Shown here: one piece after another, positions 43,227-54,600 of the stretch
Numbering within the stretch: the stretch's first letter is position 1
How the letters are laid out: each line of letters starts with the position of its first letter
Source of the DNA: Streptomyces phaeolivaceus
GTDB taxonomy: Bacteria > Actinomycetota > Actinomycetes > Streptomycetales > Streptomycetaceae
DNA: 64,000 nt
Reading direction: 5' to 3'
Assembly: GCF_009184865.1 (NCBI RefSeq)
Contig: NZ_CP045096.1
Location: 5,952,001 to 6,016,000 of the forward strand
The notes under the pieces: model-generated
Seen by the model: the letters and a program-made list of their open reading frames with translations, nothing else
What the model was told of the DNA's origin: nothing
Databases searched by the model: none
Program-made: the position numbers and the translations under genes

Positions 43227-44804
43227 GTGAAAGTGCGACGGGGGAAGGGTGCTGCCGTAAGGGCGGTGCTCGTGGGCATGGTGTCCCTGGGGCTCGCGGT
43301 GGCGGGGCCGGCTGGAGCGGGATCCGCCGGGGTGCCGACCGCGGTTGCGGCGGTGTGCACCGGCGGGGTCAACCCGGACTACAACGGTGACGGCATCCGC
43401 GACATCGCGATAGCCGATCCCGATGCCACGGTGGCGGGCAAGGCCCGCGCCGGCCGCATCGATGTCGTGTACGGCGGCGGCAAGGGCACCAAGCGGCTGG
43501 ATCAGGATCTTGCCGAAGTGCCTGGAGTGGCGGAGGCGGGTGACCAGTTCGGATTCAGCCTGGCGACGTTCGACGTGAACGAGGACGGCTGTGACGACTT
43601 GGCGGTCGGCATTCCACACGAGGCGATCGGCACCGCAGCCGACTCCGGAGGCGTCGCCGTGCTCTATGGTTCGCCGGACGGTCTCGGCCAGGGCGCGGCG
43701 TCCGTGGGCTACGACCAGGGTCTGGAAGCCGTTCCCGGCGTTGCCGAGACAGGTGACTGGTTCGGGTACTCCGTCGCCGCCGGTACAAGTGGCGGTACGC
43801 CCTTCCTGCTCATCGGTGCTCCCGGTGAGGACATCGGCTCGCCCTCCCTGGTGGACGCGGGCGTGGCGGTCCATGTAAGGGGCAGCGCGATCACCGACTT
43901 CAGCCAGGACTCGGCCGGCGTCCCCGGCGTGGTGGAGAAGGATGACCGGTTCGGAGCCCAGGTCGTCGCTACCGCAACCCACTTCGCGGTCTCGGCGCCG
44001 GGCGAGGCCATCGGAACCGACACCTTTGCGGGCGGTGTCTCGCTGTTCAATCACACCTTCACCGACGGTGTGCCCACCGCGCTCCTCGGCCTGGACCAGG
44101 ACGGTGCTTTGAGCGATGGCACCAACGTCTTCGGCGAGGCCGAGTCCAGCGACAGTTTCGGCAAGTCCATGGCGATGGTGCCCTTCCGGACCTCGGGCAC
44201 GGGCACGGGCACGCCCACCGAGTCACTGTTGGTCGTCGGGGTGCCAGGTGAGGACCACCCCGCCGATGCCGACGGCGGCATGGTGCACGTCTTCAAGGTG
44301 ACCGCGGCGGGCGCTGTCAGCGAGCGCCAGCGCATTCATCAGGACGTCGCCGACATCGAGGGCAGCACGGAACCAGGTGACCTGTTTGGTGAGCGGCTCG
44401 CTGCCGTCAACACCGCTCCGACTGCTACCTCCACCGCCTCCACCGTGCTCCTCGCGGTCGGTGCCCCCGGCGAGGACCTCGGCGATGACCGTGACGCCGG
44501 CGCTGTGCAGACGTTCCCGTTGGTCGGCGCGCCAGGCGACGGTGACTTGTTCATCGAGCAGGGAACCGCCGGGACGGGCGGGGATGTCGGCCCGCAGGAG
44601 TACTTCGGCACCGCCCTCGGTGCGACGAGCGCCTCGCTGTATCTCGGCGTCCCCTATGGCCCTGCCGCTGACCGGGCCGTGTACGCACTGCCTTGGGGCA
44701 ACGTCGCGCCCGGCGGCACTGCGGGCACGGTGCAGAGCTGGCGGCCGGGCGAGGGCGGCATCCCCGCAGACGACGTGACGGCATTCGGAGCGGTGATCCG
44801 ATGA
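43227..44804 (+). CDS. Secreted FG-GAP (integrin-alpha-like beta-propeller) repeat protein
   Basis: A 525-residue exported protein. A twin-Arg-like basic start (VKVRRGKGAAVR) and a hydrophobic stretch (LVGMVSLGLAVAGPAGAG) form a signal peptide of about 36 residues. FG-GAP repeats follow with calcium-site loops: NPDYNGDGIRDIAIADPDA, GDQFGFSLATFDVNEDGCDDLAVGIP, GDWFGYSVAAG, DRFGAQVVAT, DSFGKSMAMV, GDLFGERLAAV. About seven repeats fit one propeller. The start is uncertain (GTG 43209, 43227 or 43233). The stop overlaps the next ATG, so it is coupled to the LamG gene. Such proteins commonly precede LamG and RHS genes in Streptomyces. Confidence 0.85.
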   Translation: MKVRRGKGAAVRAVLVGMVSLGLAVAGPAGAGSAGVPTAVAAVCTGGVNPDYNGDGIRDIAIADPDATVAGKARAGRIDVVYGGGKGTKRLDQDLAEVPGVAEAGDQFGFSLATFDVNEDGCDDLAVGIPHEAIGTAADSGGVAVLYGSPDGLGQGAASVGYDQGLEAVPGVAETGDWFGYSVAAGTSGGTPFLLIGAPGEDIGSPSLVDAGVAVHVRGSAITDFSQDSAGVPGVVEKDDRFGAQVVATATHFAVSAPGEAIGTDTFAGGVSLFNHTFTDGVPTALLGLDQDGALSDGTNVFGEAESSDSFGKSMAMVPFRTSGTGTGTPTESLLVVGVPGEDHPADADGGMVHVFKVTAAGAVSERQRIHQDVADIEGSTEPGDLFGERLAAVNTAPTATSTASTVLLAVGAPGEDLGDDRDAGAVQTFPLVGAPGDGDLFIEQGTAGTGGDVGPQEYFGTALGATSASLYLGVPYGPAADRAVYALPWGNVAPGGTAGTVQSWRPGEGGIPADDVTAFGAVIR

Positions 44805-45832
44805 TGATGAACGGGGAGAGGAGCCGAAAGCAGAAGGTGCGGCGTCGAGTTGGGACGCCGACGGTTCTGGCGCTTGCGACGGCCGGGCTCGTAGCGACCG
44901 TAATGACGGGTCTGCCCACGGACTCCGGGGACGCACCGTCCCAGGTCGCGCCGGTGGCCGCCACCTCCGCCGCGCTGAAGGCGGCCGTCGCCGAGGGTGT
45001 GTCCACCGAGACGGAGGCGCGGGCAGCCGCCCAGAAGTCGGGTCAGAGTGTCGAGGTGACCGGTCTCCGGCAGGAGCGTCGTACCGTCGTGGCGAACAGC
45101 GACGGCACTTTCACTGCCAAGGAGTTCGCCGAGCCGGTACGCACCTGGCAGGGCGGCCAGTGGGCGGACATCGACGAGTCGCTCGTCCGGCGCGCAGACG
45201 GCGCCTGGGCGCCGAAGGCCACCACGGCCGATGTCACCTTCTCCGCCGGTGGCGAAGGGCCGTTCGCTCGGATACGTGTCGCTGGGCGCGAACTTGCCCT
45301 GTCCTGGCCGGGCGGAGATTTGCCGAAGCCGGTGATCGACGGCGACTCGGCGACGTACGAGAACGTGTTGCCCGATGTGGACCTGGTCGTCCAGGCAGAG
45401 CCGGACGGCTTCGGTCACCTTGTCGTGGTCAACACACCTGAGGCCGCGCAGAACCCGGATCTCGCCCGCTTCGAAATCGGCGTGGACACCAAGGCGCTGA
45501 CCCTCCAGGAGACGGCCTCCGGTGCGCTGCGCGCGCTGGACAGCAGTTCCCAGGGTGTGGTCCTGGAGGCTGGTTCCCCTGTCATGTGGGACGCGGGCGA
45601 CGGGGGCGACCCCTCCACGACGACCGCCCGGGCTGCGGCTTTCGGTACCGCGTCCGTGAGTGCCGCCGGTGGCCTCGAACCGCCTCCGGACGCCGCTACC
45701 GCGCCGGTCGAGATGGAGGTCGCGCAGGACAAGTTGACGCTGATCCCGTCCCAGGACCTGCTGACCGACCCCGGCACCAGCTTTCCGGTGGTGATCGATC
45801 CGATCGAGAAGACCACCAGCCGTACGTCGTGA
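44801..45832 (+). CDS. LamG-type surface protein, N-terminal part
   Basis: From ATG 44801 (ATGA overlap with the FG-GAP gene) 343 residues are read. They start with a basic stretch and a signal-like helix (VLALATAGLVATVMTGL), then a beta-rich domain typical of the N-terminus of Streptomyces LamG/RHS-associated proteins (GTFTAKEFAEPVRTWQGGQW, TYENVLPDVDLVVQAEPDGF, DPGTSFPVVIDPIE). The frame ends at TGA 45832 in KTTSRTS, where homologues continue. The next frame carries on with the expected sequence, so the original gene is probably one protein of about 1,240 residues now split by a small indel at about 45815-45832. Confidence 0.75.
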   Translation: MMMNGERSRKQKVRRRVGTPTVLALATAGLVATVMTGLPTDSGDAPSQVAPVAATSAALKAAVAEGVSTETEARAAAQKSGQSVEVTGLRQERRTVVANSDGTFTAKEFAEPVRTWQGGQWADIDESLVRRADGAWAPKATTADVTFSAGGEGPFARIRVAGRELALSWPGGDLPKPVIDGDSATYENVLPDVDLVVQAEPDGFGHLVVVNTPEAAQNPDLARFEIGVDTKALTLQETASGALRALDSSSQGVVLEAGSPVMWDAGDGGDPSTTTARAAAFGTASVSAAGGLEPPPDAATAPVEMEVAQDKLTLIPSQDLLTDPGTSFPVVIDPIEKTTSRTS

Positions 45833-48534
45833 TGAAGGGCATGCCGAACGAGCAGGACTGGAAGTTCAGCGGTTCGGCGGGCATGGGCAAGTGCCCCATC
45901 GACTACCAGCCGATCGCCTGCAACGGCGTCGACGTGCGCCGACTCATGTACACGATGCCCACCTCCTTCTACAAGGGGAAGGACATCCTGGAGGCCACGT
46001 TCGCGGTGCGCGTCGCCCACATCTACAACGCGACCCCGGAGGACGAGCCCGTACGCCTGTACCGCGTCGGCGGTAAGAACTTCGGTATCTCCTCGTCCAC
46101 GGACTGGGGGAACACGGACACCCTGTGGGACAGCCACATCATGACCGTGGACAAGGCGGTCTCGCCGGTGTCCTGTTCCAGTGCTCCCAACCTGCGTTTC
46201 GAGTCCGGCAAGAGCGGCGCGCTTACCCAGGAGCTGCAGGCCGCGGCCACCGGGTCCTGGACGCAGATGACGTTCGGGCTGCGGGCCGCGGGCGAGGGTG
46301 ATCTGCACGAGTGGAAGCGGATGTGTGGAAACGCCGTCCTGGAGGTCACTTACAACCGGCCTCCCGCGAAGGTCTCCATGAAGGAGATGTGGACCAGTCC
46401 CGGCGGTGTGTGTGCCACCTCCACCGGTGCGGTCCGCAGTCAGCACGTCGACGAACTGCCCAAGCTGCTGGTCATCCCGCACGACCCCGACCATTCCAGG
46501 GACGAGGCTGAACCCGTCAAGGTGCGCTTCCGGGTGGAGTGGACCGACAAGAACGGCAAGGAGCAGCAGTACGAGAAGGACACTTCCTACTCGTCCCCGA
46601 CCGGCGCCACGTTCGAGCACAAGATCAAGGTGCCGAAGGGCAAGCCCGCGATCCCGGAGAACGGCAAGGTCTACTGGTCGGCCGCGGTCTACGACAAGGC
46701 CACCTGGGGGCCGTGGAGCTGGGAGGGCGACTCCGCCGTGCGCTGCGAGTTCGTCATGGACCGCAACGTGCCGGGCAAGCCGGACGTCGACTCCAAGGAG
46801 TTTCCCGAGGACAAGTCCGGTGAACTCGGCGTCGGTGAGACGGGCACCTTCACCTTCTCGCCCAACCTCGGCGACAAGTTCGACAACGATGTGAGCCGCT
46901 ACTCCTACGACTTCACCAAGGACACCGCCGCCCCGAAGAACATCACGCCGTCCTCCCCGACGGCCCCGGTCTCGGTGCAGTTCACACCGCCCGCGATCGG
47001 CACGGTGGTACTGGAAGTCACGTCGTACGACGCGGCCAACAACCCCAGTGCCCCGGCCGTCTACTCCTTCGTGGTCAAGGAGGGAAAGAGCGTCGCCGGC
47101 CAGTGGAATCTCGGCGACGACCCCCTGCCCTCGGCGGAGGGCCGGCACGTCAAGGACGAGAGTGACAACAGCCGTGCCGCGACCGTGGGTGCCGGTGTCA
47201 GTTTCACTACCAAGGACGGACCTGGCGGTACGGCGGACCGCGCGGCCCACCTGGACGGCACAGCCGGCGCCTACCTGAGTACGGACTCTCCCGTCGTGGA
47301 CACCGCGAAGGGCTTCTCGGTCAGCGCCTGGGTGCGGCCCACCGCGCTCGACAAGGACGGAGTGGTGGTCAGCCAGGACGGTGCCGGCGAACCCGGCTTC
47401 ACTCTTGGCTATGACGCCGTGGCCAAGAACTGGTCGTTCGGCGTCCCGGCCAACGACGTCGAGTCCCTCGGCGAATGGCGGGCCACTGTGACGACGAGCG
47501 CCACCTGCAAGGACAGCACCACCAAGCCGGTCTGCCCGAACGAGTGGGTCCACCTGACCGGGACTTACGATCCGGCGAACGGGCAGCTTCAGCTGTACGT
47601 CAACGGCGAGCTGAAGAAGACGGTCGCTCGCCAGTCCACTTGGTCGGCACGCGGAGCCCTGCAGATCGGCCGGTCGGTGGCCAAGTACGGCTACAGCCGC
47701 AACTTCACCGGCGACATCGCGGAGGTCCGCGCCTACGACCGGCTCACCCCGGCCGCCGAGATCAAGTCGATGCTCACGGTGAAGCCGGCCCGCAAGGGCT
47801 ACTGGCCCCTCGACACGGTCGCCTCCGGCACAAGCCCGGACCTCGTGGGAGGCCGTGCCCTGACTCTGGGCGGTGGCGCCACGCTCTTCCAGCAGAAGCC
47901 GGAAGAGGTGGTCGAGGGACCGTATCCGCTGGTCACCTCCATGGGGGAGCAGGGCGCGGTGCCGGGCGGCGACCTGGTGCTCGCCGACAACGGATACGCG
48001 GCCACGTCATCGGCACCTGTCAGCGCGGACGGCAGTTTCACCGTCGCCGCCCGGGTCCGGGTGGCCGCGGAGTCGGACACCACCGACCAGACCCTGTTCG
48101 CGCTCACGGGAACCAAGACCAACCGCTTCCTGGTCCGCTACACGAAGTACACCGCGGACAACCCGTACGGGCACTGGGAACTGGTGGTGCCAGGCAGCGA
48201 CAACACGGCGGCCACGGCACTGACCATCCCCGACGACCAGGCGGGAGACCCGACGCTGGACGGCGGCCAGCACATCGCCGTGGTCTATGACGGCCTCACC
48301 AAGCGACTTCGCCTCTACGTCGACGGACAGCTCGCCGACGCCGACAACGCTTCCAAGCACAAGATCGGTTACTGGGCGGCAGGCGGCGGGCTCCAGATCG
48401 GCCGTGCCAAGTCCGGTACCGGTTGGGCCGACCACCTCAGCGGCGAGGTCGACGACATCCGGATCTACACCGGGGCCGCCGACGCGGTCGCGGTCGGCTG
48501 GATGGCCGAAAGGCTGGCACAGCCGGACCTGTGA
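45832..48534 (+). CDS. LamG-type surface protein, C-terminal part
   Basis: ATG 45832 overlaps the preceding stop as TGATG, so re-initiation could still make this 900-residue piece. It begins MKGMPNEQDWKFSGSAGMGK. Two LamG (concanavalin-like) domains are visible, at about residues 420-650 (AHLDGTAGAYLSTDSPVVDT, GFSVSAWVRPTALDKDGVVV, LQLYVNGELKKTVARQ) and 690-895 (SFTVAARVRVAAESDTTDQT, HIAVVYDGLTKRLRLYVDGQ). Alone it lacks a signal peptide and would stay in the cytoplasm. LamG domains bind carbohydrate or surface ligands. Neighbours suggest a role with the FG-GAP and RHS proteins. Confidence 0.78.
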   Translation: MKGMPNEQDWKFSGSAGMGKCPIDYQPIACNGVDVRRLMYTMPTSFYKGKDILEATFAVRVAHIYNATPEDEPVRLYRVGGKNFGISSSTDWGNTDTLWDSHIMTVDKAVSPVSCSSAPNLRFESGKSGALTQELQAAATGSWTQMTFGLRAAGEGDLHEWKRMCGNAVLEVTYNRPPAKVSMKEMWTSPGGVCATSTGAVRSQHVDELPKLLVIPHDPDHSRDEAEPVKVRFRVEWTDKNGKEQQYEKDTSYSSPTGATFEHKIKVPKGKPAIPENGKVYWSAAVYDKATWGPWSWEGDSAVRCEFVMDRNVPGKPDVDSKEFPEDKSGELGVGETGTFTFSPNLGDKFDNDVSRYSYDFTKDTAAPKNITPSSPTAPVSVQFTPPAIGTVVLEVTSYDAANNPSAPAVYSFVVKEGKSVAGQWNLGDDPLPSAEGRHVKDESDNSRAATVGAGVSFTTKDGPGGTADRAAHLDGTAGAYLSTDSPVVDTAKGFSVSAWVRPTALDKDGVVVSQDGAGEPGFTLGYDAVAKNWSFGVPANDVESLGEWRATVTTSATCKDSTTKPVCPNEWVHLTGTYDPANGQLQLYVNGELKKTVARQSTWSARGALQIGRSVAKYGYSRNFTGDIAEVRAYDRLTPAAEIKSMLTVKPARKGYWPLDTVASGTSPDLVGGRALTLGGGATLFQQKPEEVVEGPYPLVTSMGEQGAVPGGDLVLADNGYAATSSAPVSADGSFTVAARVRVAAESDTTDQTLFALTGTKTNRFLVRYTKYTADNPYGHWELVVPGSDNTAATALTIPDDQAGDPTLDGGQHIAVVYDGLTKRLRLYVDGQLADADNASKHKIGYWAAGGGLQIGRAKSGTGWADHLSGEVDDIRIYTGAADAVAVGWMAERLAQPDL

Positions 48535-48540
48535 CGTGCA

Positions 48541-48572
48541 GTTCCGGCCGGGCACACGCGCCCGGCCGGAAC
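48541..48572. terminator. Hairpin terminator between LamG and RHS genes
   Basis: A perfect 13-base stem (GTTCCGGCCGGGC and its complement) with a six-base loop starts seven bases after the LamG stop. It has no U-tract. Confidence 0.75.
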
Positions 48573-48649
48573 CACGGCCGCCCTCTCCGAACCCTTCCAC
48601 GTCTGTGACGTACTCCTCGCCTTCGCTCCTCACCCTGCGGAGTTCCTGT

Positions 48650-51600
48650 ATGCCTGCTGCCAGATCCCTTCTCATCGGCCGCCGCCTCCGCGGCCGGGCC
48701 GCGGTCGTGGCCGCCGTGACCTCCCTCGCTCTGACGATCGGCACGATCCAGGCCGTGGCGTTCCCCGAGCGGGAGGACACCTCCGGTCCCGCAGTCCAGG
48801 CACTCGGTGACCCGGTCGAGGGCAAGGACGCCAAGGCGCCGCGCAAGATCCCCGCAGACCCGACGCGCAAGGCGGCCATCCGCAGCCTCGACAGGCCGAC
48901 TTGGCCCGACGCGGTCCGTCGCAGTGTGCCGGTCTCGGCGTCAGAAGACCGGGACACACCGGAGAATCTCGGAGGGCTGCCGGTCGGAGTGTCGGCGGTC
49001 GAGCAGACAGAACCGACGCGGGCGACGAAGGGGGCGAAGACAGCTCCCGCACTCCCTGAGAACGTCAGCGTCGAAGTCCTTCCGCACGCCCGCGCCGCCG
49101 CCGCGGGTGCCGGTGTCCTGCTGCGGGTGAAGAATCCGGACACCCGGCGGGCCAAGGTACGGCTCAGCGTCGACTACGGCAGCTTCGCCGAGGCGTACGG
49201 AGGTAGTTACGGCTCCCGCCTCGCTCTGTACGAGGTGCCCGCCTGCGCGTTGGAGGAGAAGCTCGGCGGCAAGCAGTGCAAGGGCAGCCCGAAGCCGCTG
49301 GCCTCGGTCAACGACGCGAAGGCCGAGACCGTCTCCGCGCCACTGTCGGCAACCTCCGCGGGCACCGTGGTGGCCCTCGCCGCCGCCGAGGCCTCCGCAC
49401 AGGGCGACTACAAGGCGACTCCGCTGTCTCCCTCGGCCGAGTGGAACGTGGCGCCGTCCTCGGGCGGCTTCTCCTGGTCGTATCCGATCTCGGTCGTGCC
49501 GACCCCCGGCGGACTGACCCCGTCGGTGGGCCTGTCGTACTCCTCCCAGTCGGCGGACGGCCGTACCGCGACCACCAACAACCAGGGCTCCTGGGTGGGC
49601 GAAGGCTTCTCCTACGAACCCGGCTACGTCGAGCGCTCGTACAAGGCCTGCGCCGACGACGGACACTCCTCCTCCGGCGAACAGTGCTGGGCGTTCGACA
49701 ACGCGACGCTGATGCTCAACGGCTCGGCGGCACAGCTGGTCAAGGACGACGAGTCCGGCGAGTGGCATGTCTCGGGTGAGGACGGCTCCAAGGTCGAGAA
49801 GCTGACCGACGCCGCCAACGGAGACGACGACGGCGAGCACTGGAAGGTCACCACCACCGACGGGACCGAGTACTGGTTCGGCCTCAACCGACTTCCCGGC
49901 TGGAGCAGCGGCAAAACGGAGACCGACTCCGCGTGGACCACACCCGTCTTCGGCGACGACGAGAAGGAGCCCTGCTACAAGGCGACGTTCGCCGACGCAT
50001 GGTGCAAGCAGGCATGGCGCTGGAACCTCGACTACGTCAAGGACAGCCAGGGCAACGTCATGACCTACCACTACGGACAGGAGACCAACCACTACGCCCT
50101 GAACGGCAAGACCGACACCAACGGCACCTCCTACGTCCGTGGCGGCTACCTAAAGCGCATCGAGTATGGTCAGCGCGAGTCCACGCTGTACACGCAGTCC
50201 GCACCGGCCCGAGTGGTCTTCGACACCGCCGAACGCTGCCTCGCCACCGACACGTTCGACTGCGCAACCGACAAGTGGACCTCGGCCAACGCCGGCAAGT
50301 GGCCGGACACCCCCTGGGACCGCTACTGCAAGGCGGACACCAAGTGCACAGCCACCCAGGCCTCCCCGTCGTTCTGGACCCGCAAACGGCTGACGTCGAT
50401 CACCACCCAGGCGTACACCGGCGACAGCGCCGCCCCGTACACCGATGTCGACTCCTGGTCGCTGAGGCACCGCTTCACCGACAACGGTGACGACTCCAAC
50501 ACCCTGTGGCTGTCGGAGATCGTCCACACCGGCAAGGCTGGTGACGGCGCGGACATCGAACTGCCGCCGGTGACGCTGATCGGCACCAAGCTGGAGAACC
50601 GCGTCGACAAGATCGGCGACAACATCGCGCCCCTGAACCGCTTCCGGCTGGCCACGGTGGTCAGTGAGAGCGGCGCCCAGCTCGACATCGCCTACAAAGC
50701 AGCCGACTGCTCGGCGGACGCCCTGCCCAAGCCCGGTGAGTCGGTCAAGCGCTGCTACCCGGTGATGTGGGCGCCCTCGGGCCAACTGGAGCCGATCACC
50801 GACTGGTTCCACAAGTACGTCGTCGACACCGTCAGCCAACGCGACCGCACCGGCGGCGACGTCAACGACGTGATGGTCACCCGCTACGACTACCAGGGCG
50901 ACGCGGCATGGCGGCACGCCGAACCGGACGGCATCACCGACGAGAAGTTCCTGACCTGGAGTCAGTGGCAGGGCTACGGCAAGGTCTCCGTCACCAGCGG
51001 CGACAGTGAGCACAGCACCCGCGTCGACCACACCTACCTCCAGGGCATGGACGGCGACAAGGCGCCCGGCGGCGGAACCCGTACCGAGAAGATCACCACG
51101 TCTGACGGCTCCGACTTCACCGGGCACAAGGAGTTCACCGGCTACGCGGTGGAGAAGGCCGCCTACGACAAGGGCAAGGTCGTCTCCAAGGTGATCAGTA
51201 AGCCGTGGAAGCACGACACGGCCACCCAGACCAGGAGCTGGGGCACCACCAAGGCCACCATCACCGAGACGACCGAGGTGCGCGGGTATTCCGCCAAGTC
51301 CTCGGGCGGCTGGGTGGAGACGCTGTCGACGACCGAGTTCGACTCCGAGTACGGCCGCGTTCTGAAGATCGACAACCGCGGTGACACCTCGACGGCCTCC
51401 GACAACACTTGTACGCGTACGTCGTACGCCGACAGCGCCGCCGAGCACATCTACTCCCTGCCCAAGCAGATCGAGACCGTCTCGGTCGGCTGTGACGCCA
51501 CGCCGAACCGTAAGACCGACGGCAAGACCCCCGGCGACATCGTCACCGACGAGCGCACCCTGTACGACAAGGGTGCCTACAGCGCCGCGCCCACCAAGGG

Positions 51601-54600
51601 CCTGGCCACCGCCACCGAACGCCTCGTCTCGCACGACGGCACCAAGGGCACGTACCAGACCACCGGCACCACCGACTACGACGGCTTCGGCCGCCCCACC
51701 AGCCAAAAAGACGTGGCCGGGGCGTTGACGACGACCGCGTACACGGATGTCAACGGCCTGATCTCCTCGACCAAGGTCACCAACGACCTCGGCCACATCA
51801 CCACCACCTCCTACGACCGGCTGCGCGGCCAGTCCACGGGCCAGACCGACCCCAACACCAAGCGCACCGACCTCGCCCGCGACGCGCTCGGTCGGCTCAC
51901 CTCCGTCTGGCTCCCGGACCGGCGCAGCAACCAGACGCCGAGCATCAAGTACTCGTACCTCGTTCGCCAGAACAAGCCGGTCGCCGTCAAGACCGAGAAG
52001 ATCGAACAGGACGGCACCTACGGCACCGAGTGGCAGCTCTACGACGGTCTGCTGCGCCCGCGTCAGAAGCAGACCGAGGGCCCGAGCGGCGGCCGGATGG
52101 TGGCTGACTCGTTCTACGGCTCCACGGGCGCGGTGAAGCGGGCCAACGAGACCTACTACGCGGCCGGTGCCGCCTCCGACGAACTGTTCCCCGTGGCCAA
52201 CGGAGACGTCGCCGACCAGACGCGCTACGAGTACGACGGCCTCGGCCGTACCACCGCCGAGATCTTCACCATCGCCGGATATGAACAGTGGCGAAGCACC
52301 ACCTCGTACGACGGCAACATGACGCACAGCGACCCGCCTCCCGGCGGTGTGGCGACCACGACGGTCACCGACGCCGAGGGCAAGGTCAAGGAACTCTGGC
52401 ACTACGACGGCCACACACCCGTCCCGACCGGCCCGGCCTCCCAGCGCACCGTCACCAAGTACACCCACACCGCGGCCGGTGAACTGGCCACAGTCACCGA
52501 CTCCAAGGGCAATGTCTGGCGCCAGGAGTACGACCAGCGCGGCCGCATGGTTCGCAAGGTCGACCCGGACGCCGGCGAGACGCTCCTCACCTACGACGAG
52601 TATGACCGCCTGACGTCCACGAAGGATGCCCGGCAGCGAGTCTTGTCCACCGAGTACGACAGCCTGGGCCGGCCCAAGGCGACTTGGGAAGGGGCGGTGA
52701 ACGAAGGCACCAAGCTGACGGAGACCAGGTACGACCGCTCCGGCTCACTCGGCTACTCCCACGCCAGCTACCGCTACCTGCCCAACGGCGAGGCGTACTC
52801 CACGGTCGTCGCCACCTTCGACACCTTCTACCGGCCGCTGACGACCAACTACACGGTCCCGGCCTCGGAGGGGAAGCTCGCGGGCACCTACCCCTTCACC
52901 ACCGCCTACAACCGGGACGGCACGGTCGCCTCCACCGGTGTGCCTGCGGCTGGCGGACTGCCCACCGAGAGCCTGAAGTACACGTACGACGAACTCCAGC
53001 GCCCGCTCACCATGGCCAGCGCCACATCGACGTACGTCACCGGCACGGTCTGGTCCAACACCAGCCAGCTGCTCCAGCTCTCCCTGAGCACCGGCGGCCC
53101 TCGCACGGAGAAGAACTTCTACTACGAGAAGGGCACCGACCGCCTCACCCGGGCCACGATGAAGGTCGGCTCCACCGCCACGGTTGCCAAGGACCAGCAC
53201 TACTCCTACGACCAGGCCGGCAACGTCCTGTCCATCACCGACACCGCCGCCCCGGCGAGCAGTTCGACCCTCGATGTGCAGTGCTTCGCTTACGACGGCC
53301 AAGCCCGCCTCGTCGACGCCTGGACCCCGGCGGCCACCGCCACCACGGCCGAGGGCGAGGGCACGATCGGCGGGACCGCCGACTACGCCGGCAAGAAACC
53401 CACCACCTGTGACGCCGCCCCGGGCACCAACCCGCTGGGCGGACCGTCCCCTTACTGGACGAGCTGGTCGGTCGACGACATCGGCAACCGCACCCAGGAG
53501 ATCCGCCACGACCCGTCCCTGAACGCCGCCAAGAACACCACCCGGACCTTCACCTACCAGGACGGCGACCAGGACGGCACGCCGGGAGAGACCGGCGACG
53601 GCGGCCCGCACCAGGTGACCAAGATCGCCGAGACGACCCCGACCGGAGACCGGCAGCAGACGTACCAGTACGACCTCTCGGGCAACACCCACAAGCGAAC
53701 CATCGACGGCGACACCCAGAGCCTCGACTGGGACGCGACCGGCAAGCTGACCAAGGCCACTGAGGCCGACGGCACCGAGACCTCGTTCCTGTACGACGCC
53801 GGCGGGGCGCGGATCAAACGCACCACCGCCGATGCGACCACGCTCTACCTGCCGGGCATGGAACTGGAGCTGAAGAAGGGCTCCACCGCCGTCACAGCGA
53901 CGCGCCACTACTCGTACGCCGGTCAGACGATCGCGATCCGTACCTCGGACAACAAGGTCTCTTTCCTCGCCTCCGACCACCACGGCACCGGCGACCTCGC
54001 CGTCGACGCGGTCAGCGGCGCCGTCACCCAACGGCGTACCGACCCGTACGGCGCCGCCCGCGGCAAGCTGTCACCGGAGACGGGCACCTGGCCGGGTGAG
54101 AAGGGCTTTGTCGGAGGCACGATCGATGCCTCGACCGGCCTGGTCCATATCGGCGCCCGCGAATACGACCCGGATCTGGGCAAGTTCATCTCGCCCGACC
54201 CGATCATCGATTTCACTCGGCCCCAGCAGATGAACGGCTACGCCTACGCGAGCAACACCCCAGTGACGCTCTCGGACCCGACGGGCCTGTACGACTGCAA
54301 CAACGGCGTGGCCCTCAACTGTGACAAGAAGGGCAACCAGCAGGTCAACCCTTGCCCCAGCCTCGTGGTCCCCGCCTGCAACGGCGGTGCTGTGGATAAG
54401 GCGTCCAACGAGGTCGCCGCCGCGGAGGGCCAGCAGGCACGGGCCCAGCAGCGGTTCAAGTCGGCGGGCAAGCAACTCGTCAAGATCGTCATGGACATCC
54501 TCGGCGTCAGCGCCGCGCTGGACTGCTTTTCCAGCGGGGATCTGGCCGCCTGCGGCGAGACGATGCTGACCATCGCAGGCAGTTTCGCGGGGGGCATCGC

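Noticed and set aside
45415..47553. 712-codon open frame on the minus strand opposite the LamG gene
   Set aside because: It is a codon-bias shadow of the LamG protein, with no family pattern.
50150..52468. 772-codon open frame on the minus strand opposite the RHS gene
   Set aside because: The plus strand encodes clear RHS repeats with signal peptide and core; the antisense product is low-complexity Val/Gly/Arg sequence.
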